Assembly: GCA_018697195.1 (NCBI GenBank)
Contig: CM031864.1
Coordinates: 22,286,561 to 22,350,560, forward strand
Direction of reading: 5' to 3'
Length of the DNA: 64,000 nt
Source: Certhia americana
Lineage: Eukaryota; Chordata; Aves; Passeriformes; Certhiidae
Both the position numbers and the translations under genes were made by a program. Below are positions 1-14,500 of this stretch, piece by piece. How positions within the stretch are numbered: position 1 is the first letter of the stretch; every line of letters starts with the position of its first letter. A model generated the notes under the pieces. It did not search any database. It saw only the letters and a list, made by a program, of their open reading frames with translations, and had not been told where the DNA came from.

Positions 1-1412
1 TGTTGTTTATAAACAGTACTGAAAAATTAGTTTGTCCATTAGTGCCTGTAGACCAGCTGGAAGTTCTGCTGATGGACTTTGCAATACCAGAAATAATTTG
101 TATTAGTATAACTTCATGGAAGAGAAATAAGATAAAACCTATAATTTTGATTTTATTGAATCAAAATGATGTCTTCTTTAAAGATGGAATTCCTTGGTTT
201 TTCTGTCTCATTTGAAATAATCCACTCCTGCCTGTAAAATGTTTTTGTGTAACTCTCCTGCAGACCAGTTTGTATTTTACAAACCACAAAGTTTTTATTT
301 TACTAGTCATGTAACATAGTTTCCTGTCTCAAACTGGATTGACCAATAAATACACTGCTCTGAGATTTTGATACTTTCCTCACAAGTTGTGAGCTATGAA
401 AACTGTGTAGTCATGGGTAAATGGATGTGATTGCACGAAGTCTGAGAGTACTCTGAGAGCTACTACTTAAAATTGTAGCATTAAAGGAAACTTCTGTTGG
501 AGCTGTGGCTAAATGATTTCTTCTACATCACTTGCTCTCATCTTGCTTTCCTTTTTTCCCCCTGACCATGCACTGCTGTTGTTAATGATATTGCAGCTTT
601 TGAAGGATCAAAGGCAGGTGACTTCTTGTTGACTTGTAACCATGAATTAATTGCAAGTCTGCAATGAGCAGATACAAGAGGGAAAAAAATGCTTTCATAT
701 ACTGATACTTATATAGAGCTTTCGAAAACACAAAAAACATTTACATGTAGAAAGACAGGGAGTATATTTTACAGAGTTGTTTTTTTTTTTTTGTACCCTA
801 AAGTAGTATCTTTTGTTACTATGTGTCTCTGTACCAGAGAGAAACTAAAATAACATCCCAAAGATGCATTGATAGCCATCTTTAGTTACTAGTCCTGGTC
901 CATACTGAGTTATTTATTGCATATCAAAATCCTGAAAATAAAACTTCTTTCCATGTTCACAGACCTCCTATTCAAGGTTAACTTTGTTGTTCTATTGGAG
1001 TCTGTTAGCTGTGAAACACAAAGAGTGTAAATGTGAGTGAATGGAGACGTGATCTGGAATTGCCTTAATTTGGAAATCATGGTAGATCATTTGGAAGCAA
1101 TATCTATGGTCATCTTTGTTGCTAAATAGTTAGATTGTTCTTTTTACCAACTGGTGCTTCTTTGCAATGCTTGATTTACTTTCTGAAACAAATCATAGAA
1201 CTCAATAAATGAAGTCAAATAGCCTGTTGTTGGAAGCAGTCATTCCAATATAAAAGAATTATTTTTTTTAAATATTGGAGGTGAAACAGGTACTATTGTT
1301 CTTAATGTTTGGGAACACATACTGCAGTATATGTAAGGAGCTCCCCATGCAGCAAAACATAACTCACACTGCACATAAGCATCATAAAAATTTTTTTGCT
1401 TTGTCTCCCCAG
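1..1412 (+). other. Sequence upstream of the first KIF14 coding exon (probable intron 1)
   Basis: AT-rich, CpG-poor sequence with no convincing coding exon. It ends in a pyrimidine tract and AG at 1411-1412, a good splice acceptor for the exon carrying the KIF14 start codon. Mammalian KIF14 starts with a non-coding exon in a CpG-rich promoter. Nothing like that is seen here, so the promoter is probably left of the window. In mammals DDX59 lies immediately upstream in the same orientation. I looked for its C-terminal coding sequence here and did not recognise it. Confidence 0.55.
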
Positions 1413-2591
1413 ATTCCTTACAAAGCAGCAATTAGAAATAATCCTTTAGGAAAGGTGCTGTACTTGTCAACGTCTGGGTTTTAATTAGCTGGAAGACAAG
1501 ATGCCTATTTATACAGTTCCTGCCAGGAGCCCTGCTGGGACACGATGCACAGCCACTTTGCAGAAACCTTCCTCACACGATACCCTGGCCAGCAGTAAAG
1601 CATCTGGGCAGCAGCTGAAGTCACAGGTTTTGGGACAAAAGGATGGTCTGCCTTCATGTCCTCAGAATAAGGCTGAGGAAGTAAATCGGACCTATGTGAT
1701 TTCAGCTTGTGGAGAAGTGAGTGATGTGTCAACTTCTTTTAAACTGGAAGGCAGATTAACACTCCAGAGGAGAACTGGAGCAAGCAAAAAATCGGTGTCT
1801 GATGACACAACACAGAGTAAAGAAGAGCTACAAACAGAGAAAAGACTTACTCTGCAGAGGCGTGTGAGGACTGGCTCCACAGAGAAGAGTAAAATTAATC
1901 AGAATATTGTGCCTAGAAAAGGAAATGATGACTGTGATGCACAAGGAAATGACAAGATTACACTTCCACAGAATATTAGGGGTACAGATGGTGTTAAGAT
2001 AAACTTGAAGTTAACTGAGAGTCAGCCAAGTACCAAGTTGCAGCATAACCTGAACAGCAAAGATTCCTTTGGTTTAGTTGGTGGTGTCTGTGAAAATGCT
2101 ATCAACAGGTGTTTAAAAGGTAAGATTAGCACTGCTGACACAAAGTTTCAAAATGAAGTTCCTAAATCGGAGCAGTTTGTTACCTCAAAATGTACTAATA
2201 GCCTGTCAGGAGAGCAACTGAATGAAAAAGGGAATATAAATAAGCTAGTTGGAAAACATAAGGTACAGCACTTGATGATAAAACACAGCAGCTTGGAAAG
2301 ACCAAGAACACCAGCAAAAGCTTTAACAGAACGATTTAGACTTACACCAAAGAACAGCACTTCTCAAGATCAACCATCTCTCAAACTGGCCTCGAATGAA
2401 CTAACGCCTCATGTGCAAATTTTAGCCAAGAAAATACCTAGTGTCTCCAGCTCTCTTCCTGTGACTGCAAGTTCAGAAACAGAAGTGACCACAGAAACCT
2501 TAGCTATGAGCACCAGTACTGGGGAAGATGTTTTCAAAGTGAAAAACAGCAAAGTGATTGTAGCTGTGAGGGTGCGGCCCTTCAGCAGCAG
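1413..2591 (+). CDS. KIF14: KIF14 first coding exon: 5' UTR end, N-terminal extension and first motor strand
   Basis: The exon begins after the acceptor AG at 1411-1412. It has 88 nt of 5' UTR, then the ATG at 1501, with A at -3. Residues 1-350 form the long, basic, Ser/Thr-rich extension that marks KIF14. In human KIF14 this part binds PRC1. Landmarks shared with the human protein are N-R-T-Y-V-I-S-A and two L-Q-R-R motifs, in R-L-T-L-Q-R-R-T-G and again about 30 residues later. The motor begins near residue 351 with [11 protein letters not shown]. The donor splits an Arg codon after base 2 at 2591. Apart from these landmarks the extension is poorly conserved. Confidence 0.95.
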
Positions 2592-5500
2592 GTTTGTATC
2601 CTGGACTTATTTCTGGTGCTTGCAGTGTGTGTTGACTTCTACTTTGTACTTGTTATTTCATCATTGATCCTATAAGGATATAATACATTCTTGGAAATTA
2701 GCTGACACTTCATGCAACTCCAAGATGGATTTTATTAAGAAACCGAATTGACTTTATTGGTGTTAGAGTCTATTTTTTACACATTCATTAACAGAAGTGT
2801 TTTGAATCTTAATACTTCGTATGTTCCTCAAATGGATATTTTTAGCAATGATCACTGATTTTTTCATTTCATTTATTAGGCAGTAAAATTACTAACTTAA
2901 AGCATGTCACTTATATTTTTTTCTTTTCCCACATTTTCTATTCAGAGAGAAAACTGAAAACTCGTTGCCTGTGATCTCCATGAGCGGTTCAGAGACAATT
3001 GTACGAAATCCATCCACAAACCAAGTTTACAGCTTCAGCTACGACTTCTCCTTCTGGTCTTTTGACAAGGATCATCCTAATTTTGCAGGCCAAGCAATGA
3101 TTTATAAAACTTTGGCACTGCCACTACTCGAAAGAGCTTTTGAGGGATACAATGCTTGTCTTTTTGCTTATGGGCAGACTGGCTCTGGGAAGTCATACAC
3201 GTAAGTTTCTAATAATAATTGTTAAAATTCTGCCAATTGGTATGCAGTGTTAAGTCATGAAAGAGATTGAATGGGACAGATTTCAGAGGGATTGAATTGT
3301 GTCAAAAGGTTGTGTATTTTAAAAATAATTAAACCAGTATTGATAGCAATTAAGCAAAATTTAACTTTGGAATATTTTTAGGTATGTGACCCTGACTTCT
3401 TTCTACTCTTAATGGAGAAAATAAAAACTTTTCAGAGATTTTAGTGAAGGAAAACCTTTATTAATGCAGAGAGCTTGTCAGACTCTTCCTGTGCTGTTTT
3501 TCACCACTGTTTGTTATTTTGTGCATGAAGTGGCATAGTAAAGTATAGCATGTTTTTTGGAGAAGACATTTAAGAGATCATTATAATTATGGTCCTTATG
3601 CTTCAGAACTTTAAATAAATCCAGATGCTTGTGGCACTGCTTACTTGAAACCAGATCTTTGCACAAAATAATTCCAGATAAGTAACATATTTAGGGTTTA
3701 TAACCGATTGTGTATTCCTTATTTATATTTTGAAATAGAATGCCTAGTGAACTGTTTGGTTTCCAAACATACATCTATTAAAGTTAGTTTGAGTTTTATA
3801 GTTCCTATCAGTGTGCTATAGACTTTAATAAAGGTGGTTGAGGACCAGAAATATTTCTGTTCGATTTACAGTAAGTATAGAACTTACACAGAATTAACTT
3901 CCATTTCAAGTGAGTGAACTTCCATTTTAAGTGGATGAACTCAGTTTTTACTTACACTGTTGTTTTTACCTTAGCCTAGAAGAAAGATAAACTCAGGGTT
4001 GCAACTGTTATCCTCTTTGTAGGTTTGTTGGGTTTTTGTTTGGATTTTTTTCTTTCACTTTTCACGATATAACTTACCTTCATCCCTTTGCATTTTGAAC
4101 AAGGCTGAAATTAGTATCAGGGTCCTCTGGTCAAGTTCACACAAGTTTCTGCTGTGCAGCCCTGGGTGTCTCTAGACTGCAGGTGTGTTAGTCAAGTGCA
4201 CTGATGTGCTGCTGTGGCAGAACTCAACAGGAAACAACTGCACCAGAGCTGGAGACAGGTGGCACTGGAAGTGTGCAGAGAATGTAAAATTCAAGCATGT
4301 TAAGATATTGATCATCTCTAGGTTTAGACTCTTCAGCTGCTGTAGAGTCTTTGTTTTACTTGGGTTTTCAGGCTATTTCTCAATGGATGGAATAGAGATA
4401 GTACTTCTGGGTATCACCTTGTCCAGCTCCACACTTAGACAAGCACCGATTTAGATCAGGTTAATTTCTGTTTCTTATTGTTGTATAACTTAGAAGCTTG
4501 TGGCATGGCAACTGCAGAGCTGTACAGTTAATGTTAAAACTCTGTGGAGAGCTACAAAACTAAACCAGCAGGATTTTTGTGACCACAGGATGATGGGATT
4601 TGATGAAGACCAAGGAATAATTCCAAGACTTTGTGAAGATCTTTTCACTCAAATAGCACAAATGGACAAGGAACAGGTGATAACGCTTATGCCATTGACC
4701 TTATATTGGAATACGGGGAAAGTGATACTTTAGTTCTGATTCCTTTATTAGTGTTCATATTATTTTGCTGATTCAAATCTTATTTGTATTCTTAGCTCTG
4801 ATTAATGGGGTTCCCTAAAACAGTCAAAATCAACATTGTTTTGCTTCCTTAATGGCTGTAATGTAAGAAAGAAATATGGGCATATTTTTGTTGCATCACT
4901 GGACTAGGATTCTTTTCTTTGTGTTGCATGTCTTACATTTTAAGATTCATGTAAGGAAAGGCAAAACCAAATCCCAGTGTGTTCCATACTTTCAGTGGAG
5001 ACAGTAAAGTAGAGCTCAAAAATATGAATTTATCATTAAACATCACCTATCAAAGCAAAATACACTGCAATAGTACTATAATTCTAGTATTCCAGCTCAG
5101 TATTCTAGCTGAAACAAAAAATAATCACCTTCACTTTCTTTGTATTTTCTCTCTGTGTTGTTGGTTGTCTGTAACAGCAGACTTGTGGTTCAGTAGACTT
5201 TAACATTCAGTTAATCTTATTCAGGCAAACTTCTCCATGTTTAGCTGTTCCAAATTTCTTTACTGCTTTATATTTGAATTCTAGACTTTGAATCCTGTGA
5301 ACATCTAGTATGCAAATCCTCCAGCATTGATAGACACTGAAGAATTTAAGAAAGCTATTTATTGCTGAGTTTGGCTATAGAGTATAACTTCTAAAAAATA
5401 CAGACCTTTTTTTATTCCTTTGCTTTATGCATTGTAAGGGATTCTGTTGCAGTGAATTGTCTTGAGTCTTGTCTTTTGGATTCCAGTGCTTTAGGGGCTT

Positions 5501-8500
5501 TGCTGCAGTCTTCCTTGTCTCTTAAAGTTCTATTCTTTTTGAAATTAGAAAAAAGACCCAGACACCTTCAGAGAAAAAACATGTGTTTTCATGGAAGTGT
5601 TGCTGTGGTGTTTTTGTTTTTTTAATTGCTGTATGTAGAATCAGGGTTTACCTTTCCATTAGGTCATTCAGTTCCATGTCAGGATGTTGGCAGCATGCCT
5701 TCAATCTATGCCTTCCCTGTAACAAATATCCTGCTGTGGGAGACACAATCCTTAAGGGAAAGAGATGAGTGCAGGTGTAAACAAAACAATGTTTCCATGT
5801 ACTAAAAACCCAACGCTGAAACTTCTGAAGTGCATATATACATATTTTTAGTGCTTTATAGCTTCCATCTGGGAATGTCTATGGATGGAATTCAAATAAA
5901 TTGTATTTTTGGTCTCAGCAGAGGTGTTACAGTAGATAACCTTTAAGGGTCCCTTTCAACCCAAACTGTTTTATGATATAATTTTTCTTGGAAAGTCACT
6001 TCAACACAAATGTTTATAACATTGAAAATCATCATCTGGTAGTCCAAGTTAATTTTTCAAACAAAGGATGATGAATATGTATTGTGGACTATATTAATAA
6101 CCCTTGGTTTTTTAGGTTTTGTATCATCTTGAAATGAGCTTCTTTGAAGTATACAATGAGAAGATTCATGATTTGCTTGTCTTTAAAGCTGAAAATGGAC
6201 AGAAGAAACAAGTAAGTTGCTCACAGAATCGAGTATCTGCATAACTGCTAAACAGTGGCATTTATTCTGAAACAAAAATGCACAAATGGCAATGATAATT
6301 GTTTTTTATCTGAGTACCTTAGTTGTGAACAATGGGATTCAAGTAAAAAAAACAAATAAAAATATCAAAATATCACCACATGACTTAAAGCAAAATGCTT
6401 GTCACTGGAGAAATGCTTAGTGAAGCTGAAATAGAAGCAAAATGATTTAGTAGAATTTATCAAAATAGTTCAAATCTCCCCTTATCTGCAAAATGAAGAT
6501 GATCTCATCAGCCTTTTTATGAAGTCTCCTAGGATAAATCTAAATCTTCAGCTTATAATAAGAGTCTTCTGTACAATATAGTTGGAGTTATAGCCCTGTA
6601 ATTTGGATGGAGTTTTCTTTTTTTGTTGCCTGTTTGTCTCTTAAGGAGCTGGAGGAGGGGGGAAAGAAACAAGATCGGCCTGATTAACTAGTTAAGGATC
6701 ACTAGTTAAACCAGTTTAGCTAGTGTTTAGTGGTTATGTAGTAGAATATGTAAAACCATAAATTAAAGAAATCTGTCTTAAGTAGTGTATGTAAGGAAGG
6801 AATTTATTATGTCTGGTTTATCAAAAAAAAAGTACTTCCTGTGCTTTGACAATGAACACTATCCTGGCCACTTGTGCATAAATTGAATATTAGTTTATGA
6901 TAGATGCAACAGATGGTATGAAAAGATGATATGCAACATCCAACTTGCTGTTGAAATAAGTCCTTTAACCTAAGCTTGGGACTTTGGTGGACTTGTTATA
7001 AACAAATTAAGAATCTACTGTCTTCTCTAAAGTAGGAGGGCTTTCACTCTGAGTTTTGCCAGTGATTTTGGGGTAAGCTACTTAGAAATGTAAAAGATTT
7101 ATGTAGTAGCATTTTTTAAGATATTCCTGAGTACTAGATCTAATTAATACACTCCTAATAATTTTTATTTTGAAATTATTCTCATCAGCTTCGTGTAAGA
7201 GAACATCCAGTGTTAGGACCATATGTGGAAGGCCTGACAGTGTAAGTCCTAACTGTACTTATTTTAACAGATGTATGGTGTAATCCTGAAAGGATATCTT
7301 GAGGCTCTATGAAAGCTTCTGTACTCACCAGTAAATTAAGCAAGATCCCAGTGATATGTAGTTTTAGAAAAATGCATACCCATGACTAGCTTGATGTCTT
7401 TTCTTCATTGCCTTAGTAAAATCTAGAAGTGTGGAAGTCTCAAGACAGCTGCAGCTTTCATTATGTATTTGTATTCTGTTTGTAACTGGGAAAATGTTTC
7501 AGAACTCAGGCAGTAGGGAAATCTATAGAAAGGAAATTGTCTGAACCCAAACTTTACTTTTTTCCCCCACTCTAGGAATGTTGTCCGTTCTTACTCTGAT
7601 ATTCAGGTAAGAGTGTTTTTGTTTACTAAGAGGGAATACAATTATTTCTGCTTGCTGCTTTTCTACTTACTACTGAAAAATAAATGCCATGGATGTGAAG
7701 CAAATGTTTAACAGCCTGTCCAGTAGTCTATGATATTTCAGCTGATTTTGTAAAAGAGTGATGAAGACTAGTCCTGGATAATGGAGCTGAGGAGATTTGT
7801 ACAGTCAAGCGTCACTGTTCACATTGTTGTTTCTAAACACAACTATAACTTGTGTTGTTTCTAAACACAACTATACTTGTGTTGTTATTAACACAAACTA
7901 TAAGAGAGGAATTAACTGTATTTGCAAATCTTCAGTTAACCATCCAAAGTATTGTTTGGTTTCATGTCCTGACTTTTGTCTTTTACAGAGCTGGCTCGAA
8001 CTAGGAAATAAGCAGAGAGCAACAGCTGCTACAGTAATGAATGACAAGAGCTCTAGATCTCATTCTGTCTTCACCCTTGTCATGACACAAACCAAGGTAT
8101 TGCTGGGTTTGGTTTTTTTTTCATCTGTTCAAATCTGGTAGTAAAAACTTCTTTTGTGTGCTGCCTAGGAATTTGTGAGAATATACTTGAAGATCTTTGA
8201 TTAAAGCACAGGGCATTTTAACGTGGCTTTCTACACCACAAAACTTGTTTTATTTTATATGCTTTGAGTAGATTCTGACGTCTTTGTGCTCAGTATATTT
8301 ATAGCAGCAGTATAAATATGTCTAGGCTGACAGATCTAGGAGTAGTTCCAAGCTTTTCAGTGTGAGTTTTGAGATATAACAGGAATCCTAATTGAGGCCA
8401 GATTGAATTTCACACTGCTGCCAACCCATCTTAGCTTCTAAGATGGTTAGGCTGTGCAAGGTGTGTGGCTGTGTTAGGTTCCTGCAGGCAACAAGCTGGG

Positions 8501-11500
8501 GCACTGGTAGGAGATGTGATTTCTGCTCAGTTTTAACACACTTTACTGAATAAATGTTTTCTTGCTTCGGGATGTCTCTTCCCCAAGTGTCTCCAGGATA
8601 TAGGGATTACAATTAGTCTGATTTACAGATGCTTAAAAGACAAAACCTGATTTAGTGACGTGAGCCTGAAGACAGAAATGGAATAGGTAGAGCTCCTCAG
8701 GAGTCTACAGACTCAGTTTTCTCCATTGACAAATGACTTGTTGGTTTGGTAGTTTTGGTTCTTGATTGGTTTAGTTTTTTGTCCCAGTTTCCTGGATTTT
8801 CTCCTTTCTTCTCCTCTTTGCCACTCTCAATACTGAATGATTGATTTTTCTCTATCATAGCTGGTCTTGATCTTTTGCACCAACTCCTTAACTGATCTTC
8901 ATTGGTCGAAGTCAGTAACAGCTTACTGATTTGCATGTTTATTGGATAACTGCAATTGGATTGACTGCAGTCAAACTTTAGACCCATACCCCTAAATCTG
9001 TTGGGTTTACAATTTATTCTTGTGCAGTTATTCAATCACAACCAACTGATACTATGGTTATAAGTCTGATCTTAGTCTCCCTCAAGGAACATATATGAGA
9101 GTATCCTGCCAAAAATTAAATGGCAGCATGAAATTTTTATGTATTTAATATGAACAGCTTGTCTGATTTCTGCTTATCCTCAGGCTTTTTATTTTGCTCT
9201 GAGTGCCAGCATCTGCCCTTTCTTTCCAGGTAGAATTTGTGAATGAAGAACATTGTGATCGTAGACTCACCAGTCACATAAATCTAATTGATCTAGCTGG
9301 CAGTGAGTGCTGTACAAAGGCTCAGACCACTGGAGAAAGGCTGAAGGTAAATCGAGTGGAAATCTGTGGAAAAGGCTTGACTTCTAAGAACACCCTTAAA
9401 CTCCAAAGTGTGGTCACCTAACAGGACTTTTGGGCAGGAACTGTAGCTATAAAAGGATGTATATAGCCCTTATGGTTATCAGTTTTACATCACATTTTGC
9501 CAGTGAAGCTGGGTGGCCTGAAGAAGCTGTTTGGACTGTGCAATGTGGCAGTTCTTGCTTGGAACATCACCTCTCCCTATGTTATGTGGGTGTAATGATT
9601 CTGCAGGAGGAGTGAGGGGAAACTGTGTGACTTTGGAAATCATGAATCAAATTTGAGTTGGGGCTTGCCCCTTTTTGTGGCATCCAATTAAATAGATTTT
9701 TCTAATAAGAGACTTTATTTCAAGCTGCCTTCATAAGTTTGATGATTCTTAATACTACTTATTTTAAAGGCAGGGTCTTTGTTCTTTCCAAATGAAGATA
9801 TTCTTGCATCTTATTTTTTTAATAACTGGTGATATTTAATATGGTACAGCTGTAGCATACATTAAACAAACATAATTAATCAACAGTACAGTTGATAACA
9901 TCACACCAGAAACTGCAACTGGATTATAATTTTTTTTTCTTTGTGTAGGAAGGTGTGAGTATCAATAAATCACTGTTGACCCTTGGAAGGGTTATTTCTG
10001 CATTGTCTAAACAAGCTCAAAATGGAAAGAAAACTTTCATTCCTTACCGGGAATCTGTCCTTACTTGGTATGTACATTATATAGACATGGAGGCTTTCTG
10101 AGACTGTGCTTTTCTCATCTATTCATGAGGGACCTCTTTCTATCCTTTCTCTCCCTCTCTCTCAAATGACCTGTGGAGGGAAGAAATATGCCTGTTGCAT
10201 CAGATAAAGGCCAAACAGGAGTTGGTTTGTGTTTTAAGTAGCTAACAGTCCCTCTCAAATAAGTAGCAAGACCCTGGGTGTTTTGTATTTTATCTGTTCC
10301 AGTTGGAAGTACTGAATTTTTCTGTTAGTGTGAGGGCCAAGGATTGACTGGTCCTCTCCTGTCCAATGAAGGCTGTTAAAGGAAAGTCTTGGTGGCAATT
10401 CCCAAACGACCATGATTGCTACAGTGAGCCCAGCTGCCAGCAGCACGGAGGAAACCCTCAGCACCCTGCGCTATGCCAAACAGGCTTGTTCAATTGTCAA
10501 CATTGCTAAAGTAAATGAAGATGTAAATGTCAAACTAATCAGAGGTGAGATTGACATCTGCAGTCTTTCAGGGTTGTCATCTGCATGTGTGTTTAACTTA
10601 CTTCTTAGAAGAGTTGTTGCTACTAATATTCTGTTGTGTTGGCTGACCTCTTTGTCAACTAGACTAATACAGCACTAATATTATTGCTCTTTGGGAGCTT
10701 TTTAAATTTCCCAAAATGCAGGTTATATCTTAGGCTACACTTAAGAACCAGAATTAGGGAAAGGTGTTTAGTTATTAAATAAATAACAGGATTAATTTTG
10801 TTCTATTGTACTGAACCGTATTTTGCCTTGATTTTTTACATGTACTGTATTTCTGGTTTGTCTAACGTAGAATTAAAAGCAGAAATTGAAAAACTGAAGG
10901 CAGCTCAGAAAAGTGCTCTGAACACTGATCGTGAAAAATACAGGCGTTATTTGCAGGAAATAACATCTCTGAGGGTAGAATTGCACCAGCAGGAGAGGAA
11001 CATGGCAGAAATGCAAAGGTCAGGCACTCATTAATGTCTTAATTTAAAATGGAAATGGTAAAATTTATATGCTGTGATTTTTCTCCTAATACGTTATGTT
11101 ATTTTCTCCATATATTAAGGGCCTGGAAAGAAAAACTTGAACAAGCAGAAAAAAGAAAATTGGAAGATATAAAAGAATTGCAGGTACTTTTTTTTTATAT
11201 AGGACATAGTACAGGAAATATAACCTCAGCAAACCTTGCTGAAGAATAAGAGTAGCTGTAAGATTTGGTTTCCTTAGTACTCATCTTTTAACAGATTGCT
11301 GTGACTTCTTAGAAAAATTTAATGTAGATATGTGAATGCATAAAGTAAATTGTTTTTAATGCAGAGCTCTTTTTTTAATCTAGAGAGCTGGGATTGCATT
11401 CAAAATGGACAATCATTTACCAAACCTTGTCAATCTCAATGAAGATCCTCAGCTTTCTGAGGTGCTGTTATATATGATCAAAGAAGGAGAAACTACAGTT

Positions 11501-14500
11501 GGAAGGTGTACACCAAATTCAAAACATGATATCCAACTTTCTGGAGTGCTGATTGCTGATAACCATTGGTTTGTAGTGTTCTTTTTGTATTTTAAATTTC
11601 TTCTTGCCCTTCCCTCTCTTTTGGAGTCACTCTTCCTTCTGGCAGTAACAAAATACTGTTTTCTAGCCAAGAAAATGGATATTTATGTAGGGGTATTTTT
11701 TGTACTGCTCAATGATTAAGGCAACTACCTTCTGTTCCCTCTAGAAATCTGTTAACTGAGGTAGTTTAGTTTCTTTGTTAATTTCACTCATGTAGCAAGG
11801 TTTTATTCTTCTGTATTTCTATATGAATAAGACCTGATCAAATAATGCTGTGTGATAGATAAATGTTACTTGAAGTTCAGTGGAAAAGTGAAATACCTTG
11901 GCAGTTCTTAATTTAAGAGATATAGACAGCAGCTTAGCTGTACTGCAGAAATATTGCTTGAAGTGCATTCCATGCAACTGATCCCTGAAAAAATGCTGCA
12001 CAACATGTAACTAATCAGTTACTAAAAACATGAAAGTTATATTATCAAAGAAATTCTCAGATGGCAGGGTATTGCAGTAATTTTCTAGCAGTGGATTCCT
12101 AGATATAAATAGAGGTTCTCCACCAAAATATAGGTTGTCATTCATTAATTATGTGTGTTGTACCTAAATAGTATGAAGACAATTCACATCTAGGAAAACA
12201 ATAACATCTAAAGCCTGTATTTTAGTCTATTAAGAAACATCACTTGCAATTATATGAGCTGCTAATGCTGCAAATGTTTCTTGTTTTCAGTGTTATTAAA
12301 AATACTGTTGGCAAAGTAAGTATTATTCCACTCAGAGAAGCCAAGACATATGTAAATGGGAAATGCATTTTGGACCCAACAATTCTGCATCATGTAAGTA
12401 ATTGATCTGGTAATAGTAATTTGTGCATGTGTGGGTTTCTTTGCTTTGTTAATATCTCAGCTTCAGGCTGCAGATTTTCTGAGAATGCTCTGTAACAATA
12501 AATATTTGTTTCTTCCTCTTTGCTTTCTAGCTTCATGTGTGTGTTTAAGCAGTAAAAATTTACTCATAAATCTGAAAGTTTCAGCAGAATTTTTTCCCCC
12601 CAATAGGGTGATCGAGTGATTCTTGGAGGAGACCATTATTTCAGGTTTAATCATCCAGCAGAGGTTCAGAAAGTTAAAACACCTTCTTGTGGGACTTTGT
12701 GTTTGCATGATGGTCCAAAAGATTTTGAATTTGCAAGAAATGAGCTGCTTGTTGCACAGCGAACACAGTAAGTACTGATTCTTCTTGTTCTGAAAATAAG
12801 CTCAGTTGTCAATTCAACCACGCAATTAGTTTTAGAATTAATTGAAGATTATTAATAATTTCACAATGGGGAAAGGTGGAAAATGGCAACTCCATTTGTA
12901 ATGGAAGTCACATAGTTGGCTGAAATGATGTATACCTCTAATGTTCAATCACCACAAGCTACTCCAGATACAAACAATGTAGACCACTATTTGAGCAACA
13001 CTGAGCTCCAGGACTCCTCAGAGTAGTGCCTCTCTTTAATTATGTTTCTCTCCAATCCTGTGATGAGTCTGAAAATGACTTTTGATGTTTTAAAGAGATT
13101 TAAATCTGAAAAGTAAATGCCTTAGGAAAATGAGAAGAACCCAAAGTAATAACCTTAGTCTTCTGTGATGGTGGAGAATTTGAGAGACAGTGAAATGTTA
13201 TTTGTACTTACTTCATTATGTGGTATTTCATTATTAAACCACAAGACTCATTGTTTTAAAACTTAATTTTGCATCTTAATGTGATTTAGTGAGTTTCCAT
13301 TGCAGTCTTTAAATTTGTGAAAATGATTTTTTTAATAACATAAAAATGGAAATTAAACTTTGAAATTCTGGAATGTCTTCCATATTTACATTAGAAGTGT
13401 CTATATTTTGCCTCTGAAATCAAAACCATGTAAAGTATGTAAGTTATTTTGTTAAAAAAACCCCTTAAACCTTCATGACAGAAAAAAGGTTATCTGTATG
13501 CATCTTTTATAAGAGATAAACAGCAGCAATCTAAATGTATGATTCTGGTAGGCTTGAATCAGAAATTGAAGAAGCACGACTCAAAGCCAAAGAAGAAATG
13601 ATGCAAAGTGTCCAAATAGCAAAAGAGATGGTTCAACAAGAACTGACCTCACAAAAAGAAGCATATGAGAGCAAAATAAAATCCCTGGAAGCAGAGGTGG
13701 TAAGTTGCCATCGCATCATTCCATGAAATGCATCAATAAGGTAAACCACCAACTGTAGTATCTGGTATCTGTTTGTTCGGTGCTTGGTTTACACTTGGTT
13801 TGTATGGTTTTGGGTTTGTTTGTTTTTGTCTTGTTTATTATAGCAGCATGTGAGAGAATGTAAAGCCTCATTGTTAAAAAAAACCCCAGCTTTAGTAACA
13901 GAAGAAGTTGTAAAGTAGTTATCCCCTTCAGAGTTACTCCTGGGATTGTAACTCATAAGCAAAGAAAAATACCTACAGAATCTACCTTATTGCATGAGGC
14001 TTTTAAATCACTATACTGGTTTGATTAATACAGGGTTTTTTTTTCTTTCCAAGCTTTTCATGCTGCTTTGTAGTTGGCGTTTTCAGTACAGTTGCAACAT
14101 GCATAAGTTGGCATAGAATAGGACATGATAAAACAATAATGATGTATCTCATGTCTTACATATTCTATAGAAGACCTAAAGTGATGCTTGTGAACTGGGA
14201 TTGCTGATGTTGGGCTGTGTAGGTCACAGAGGCTGCAAGTTTTAAATGTATTGAATATCTGCCTGAAGGATGGGTCAGAAATGCTGTAGAAGGAGTATTC
14301 CTCCTCTCACTTGTCCTTTTTGATATTAGAGAGAAGAATCTCGTAAGAAGCAAATTCAAGAACTGAATAACCAAAAAGCCACGACTAAAATACAGGAGCT
14401 AGAGAAGGCAAAGAAAAGCCTTGAGCTAGAACTCCACTTCAATAAGAAGCGTTTAGAAATGGAAACATTAGCTACCAAGCAGGTAATTGAACAAAAAAAA

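Noticed and set aside
590..640. Possible DDX59 or KIF14 exon after a TTGCAG acceptor-like site
   Set aside because: The downstream translation is short and does not resemble the DDX59 C-terminus; no donor or matching exon was found.
2592..2667. In-frame extension of the first KIF14 coding exon to a stop at 2665-2667
   Set aside because: A GT donor follows 2591, and splicing to 2946 continues the motor sequence exactly as in known KIF14. The extension is intron read-through.
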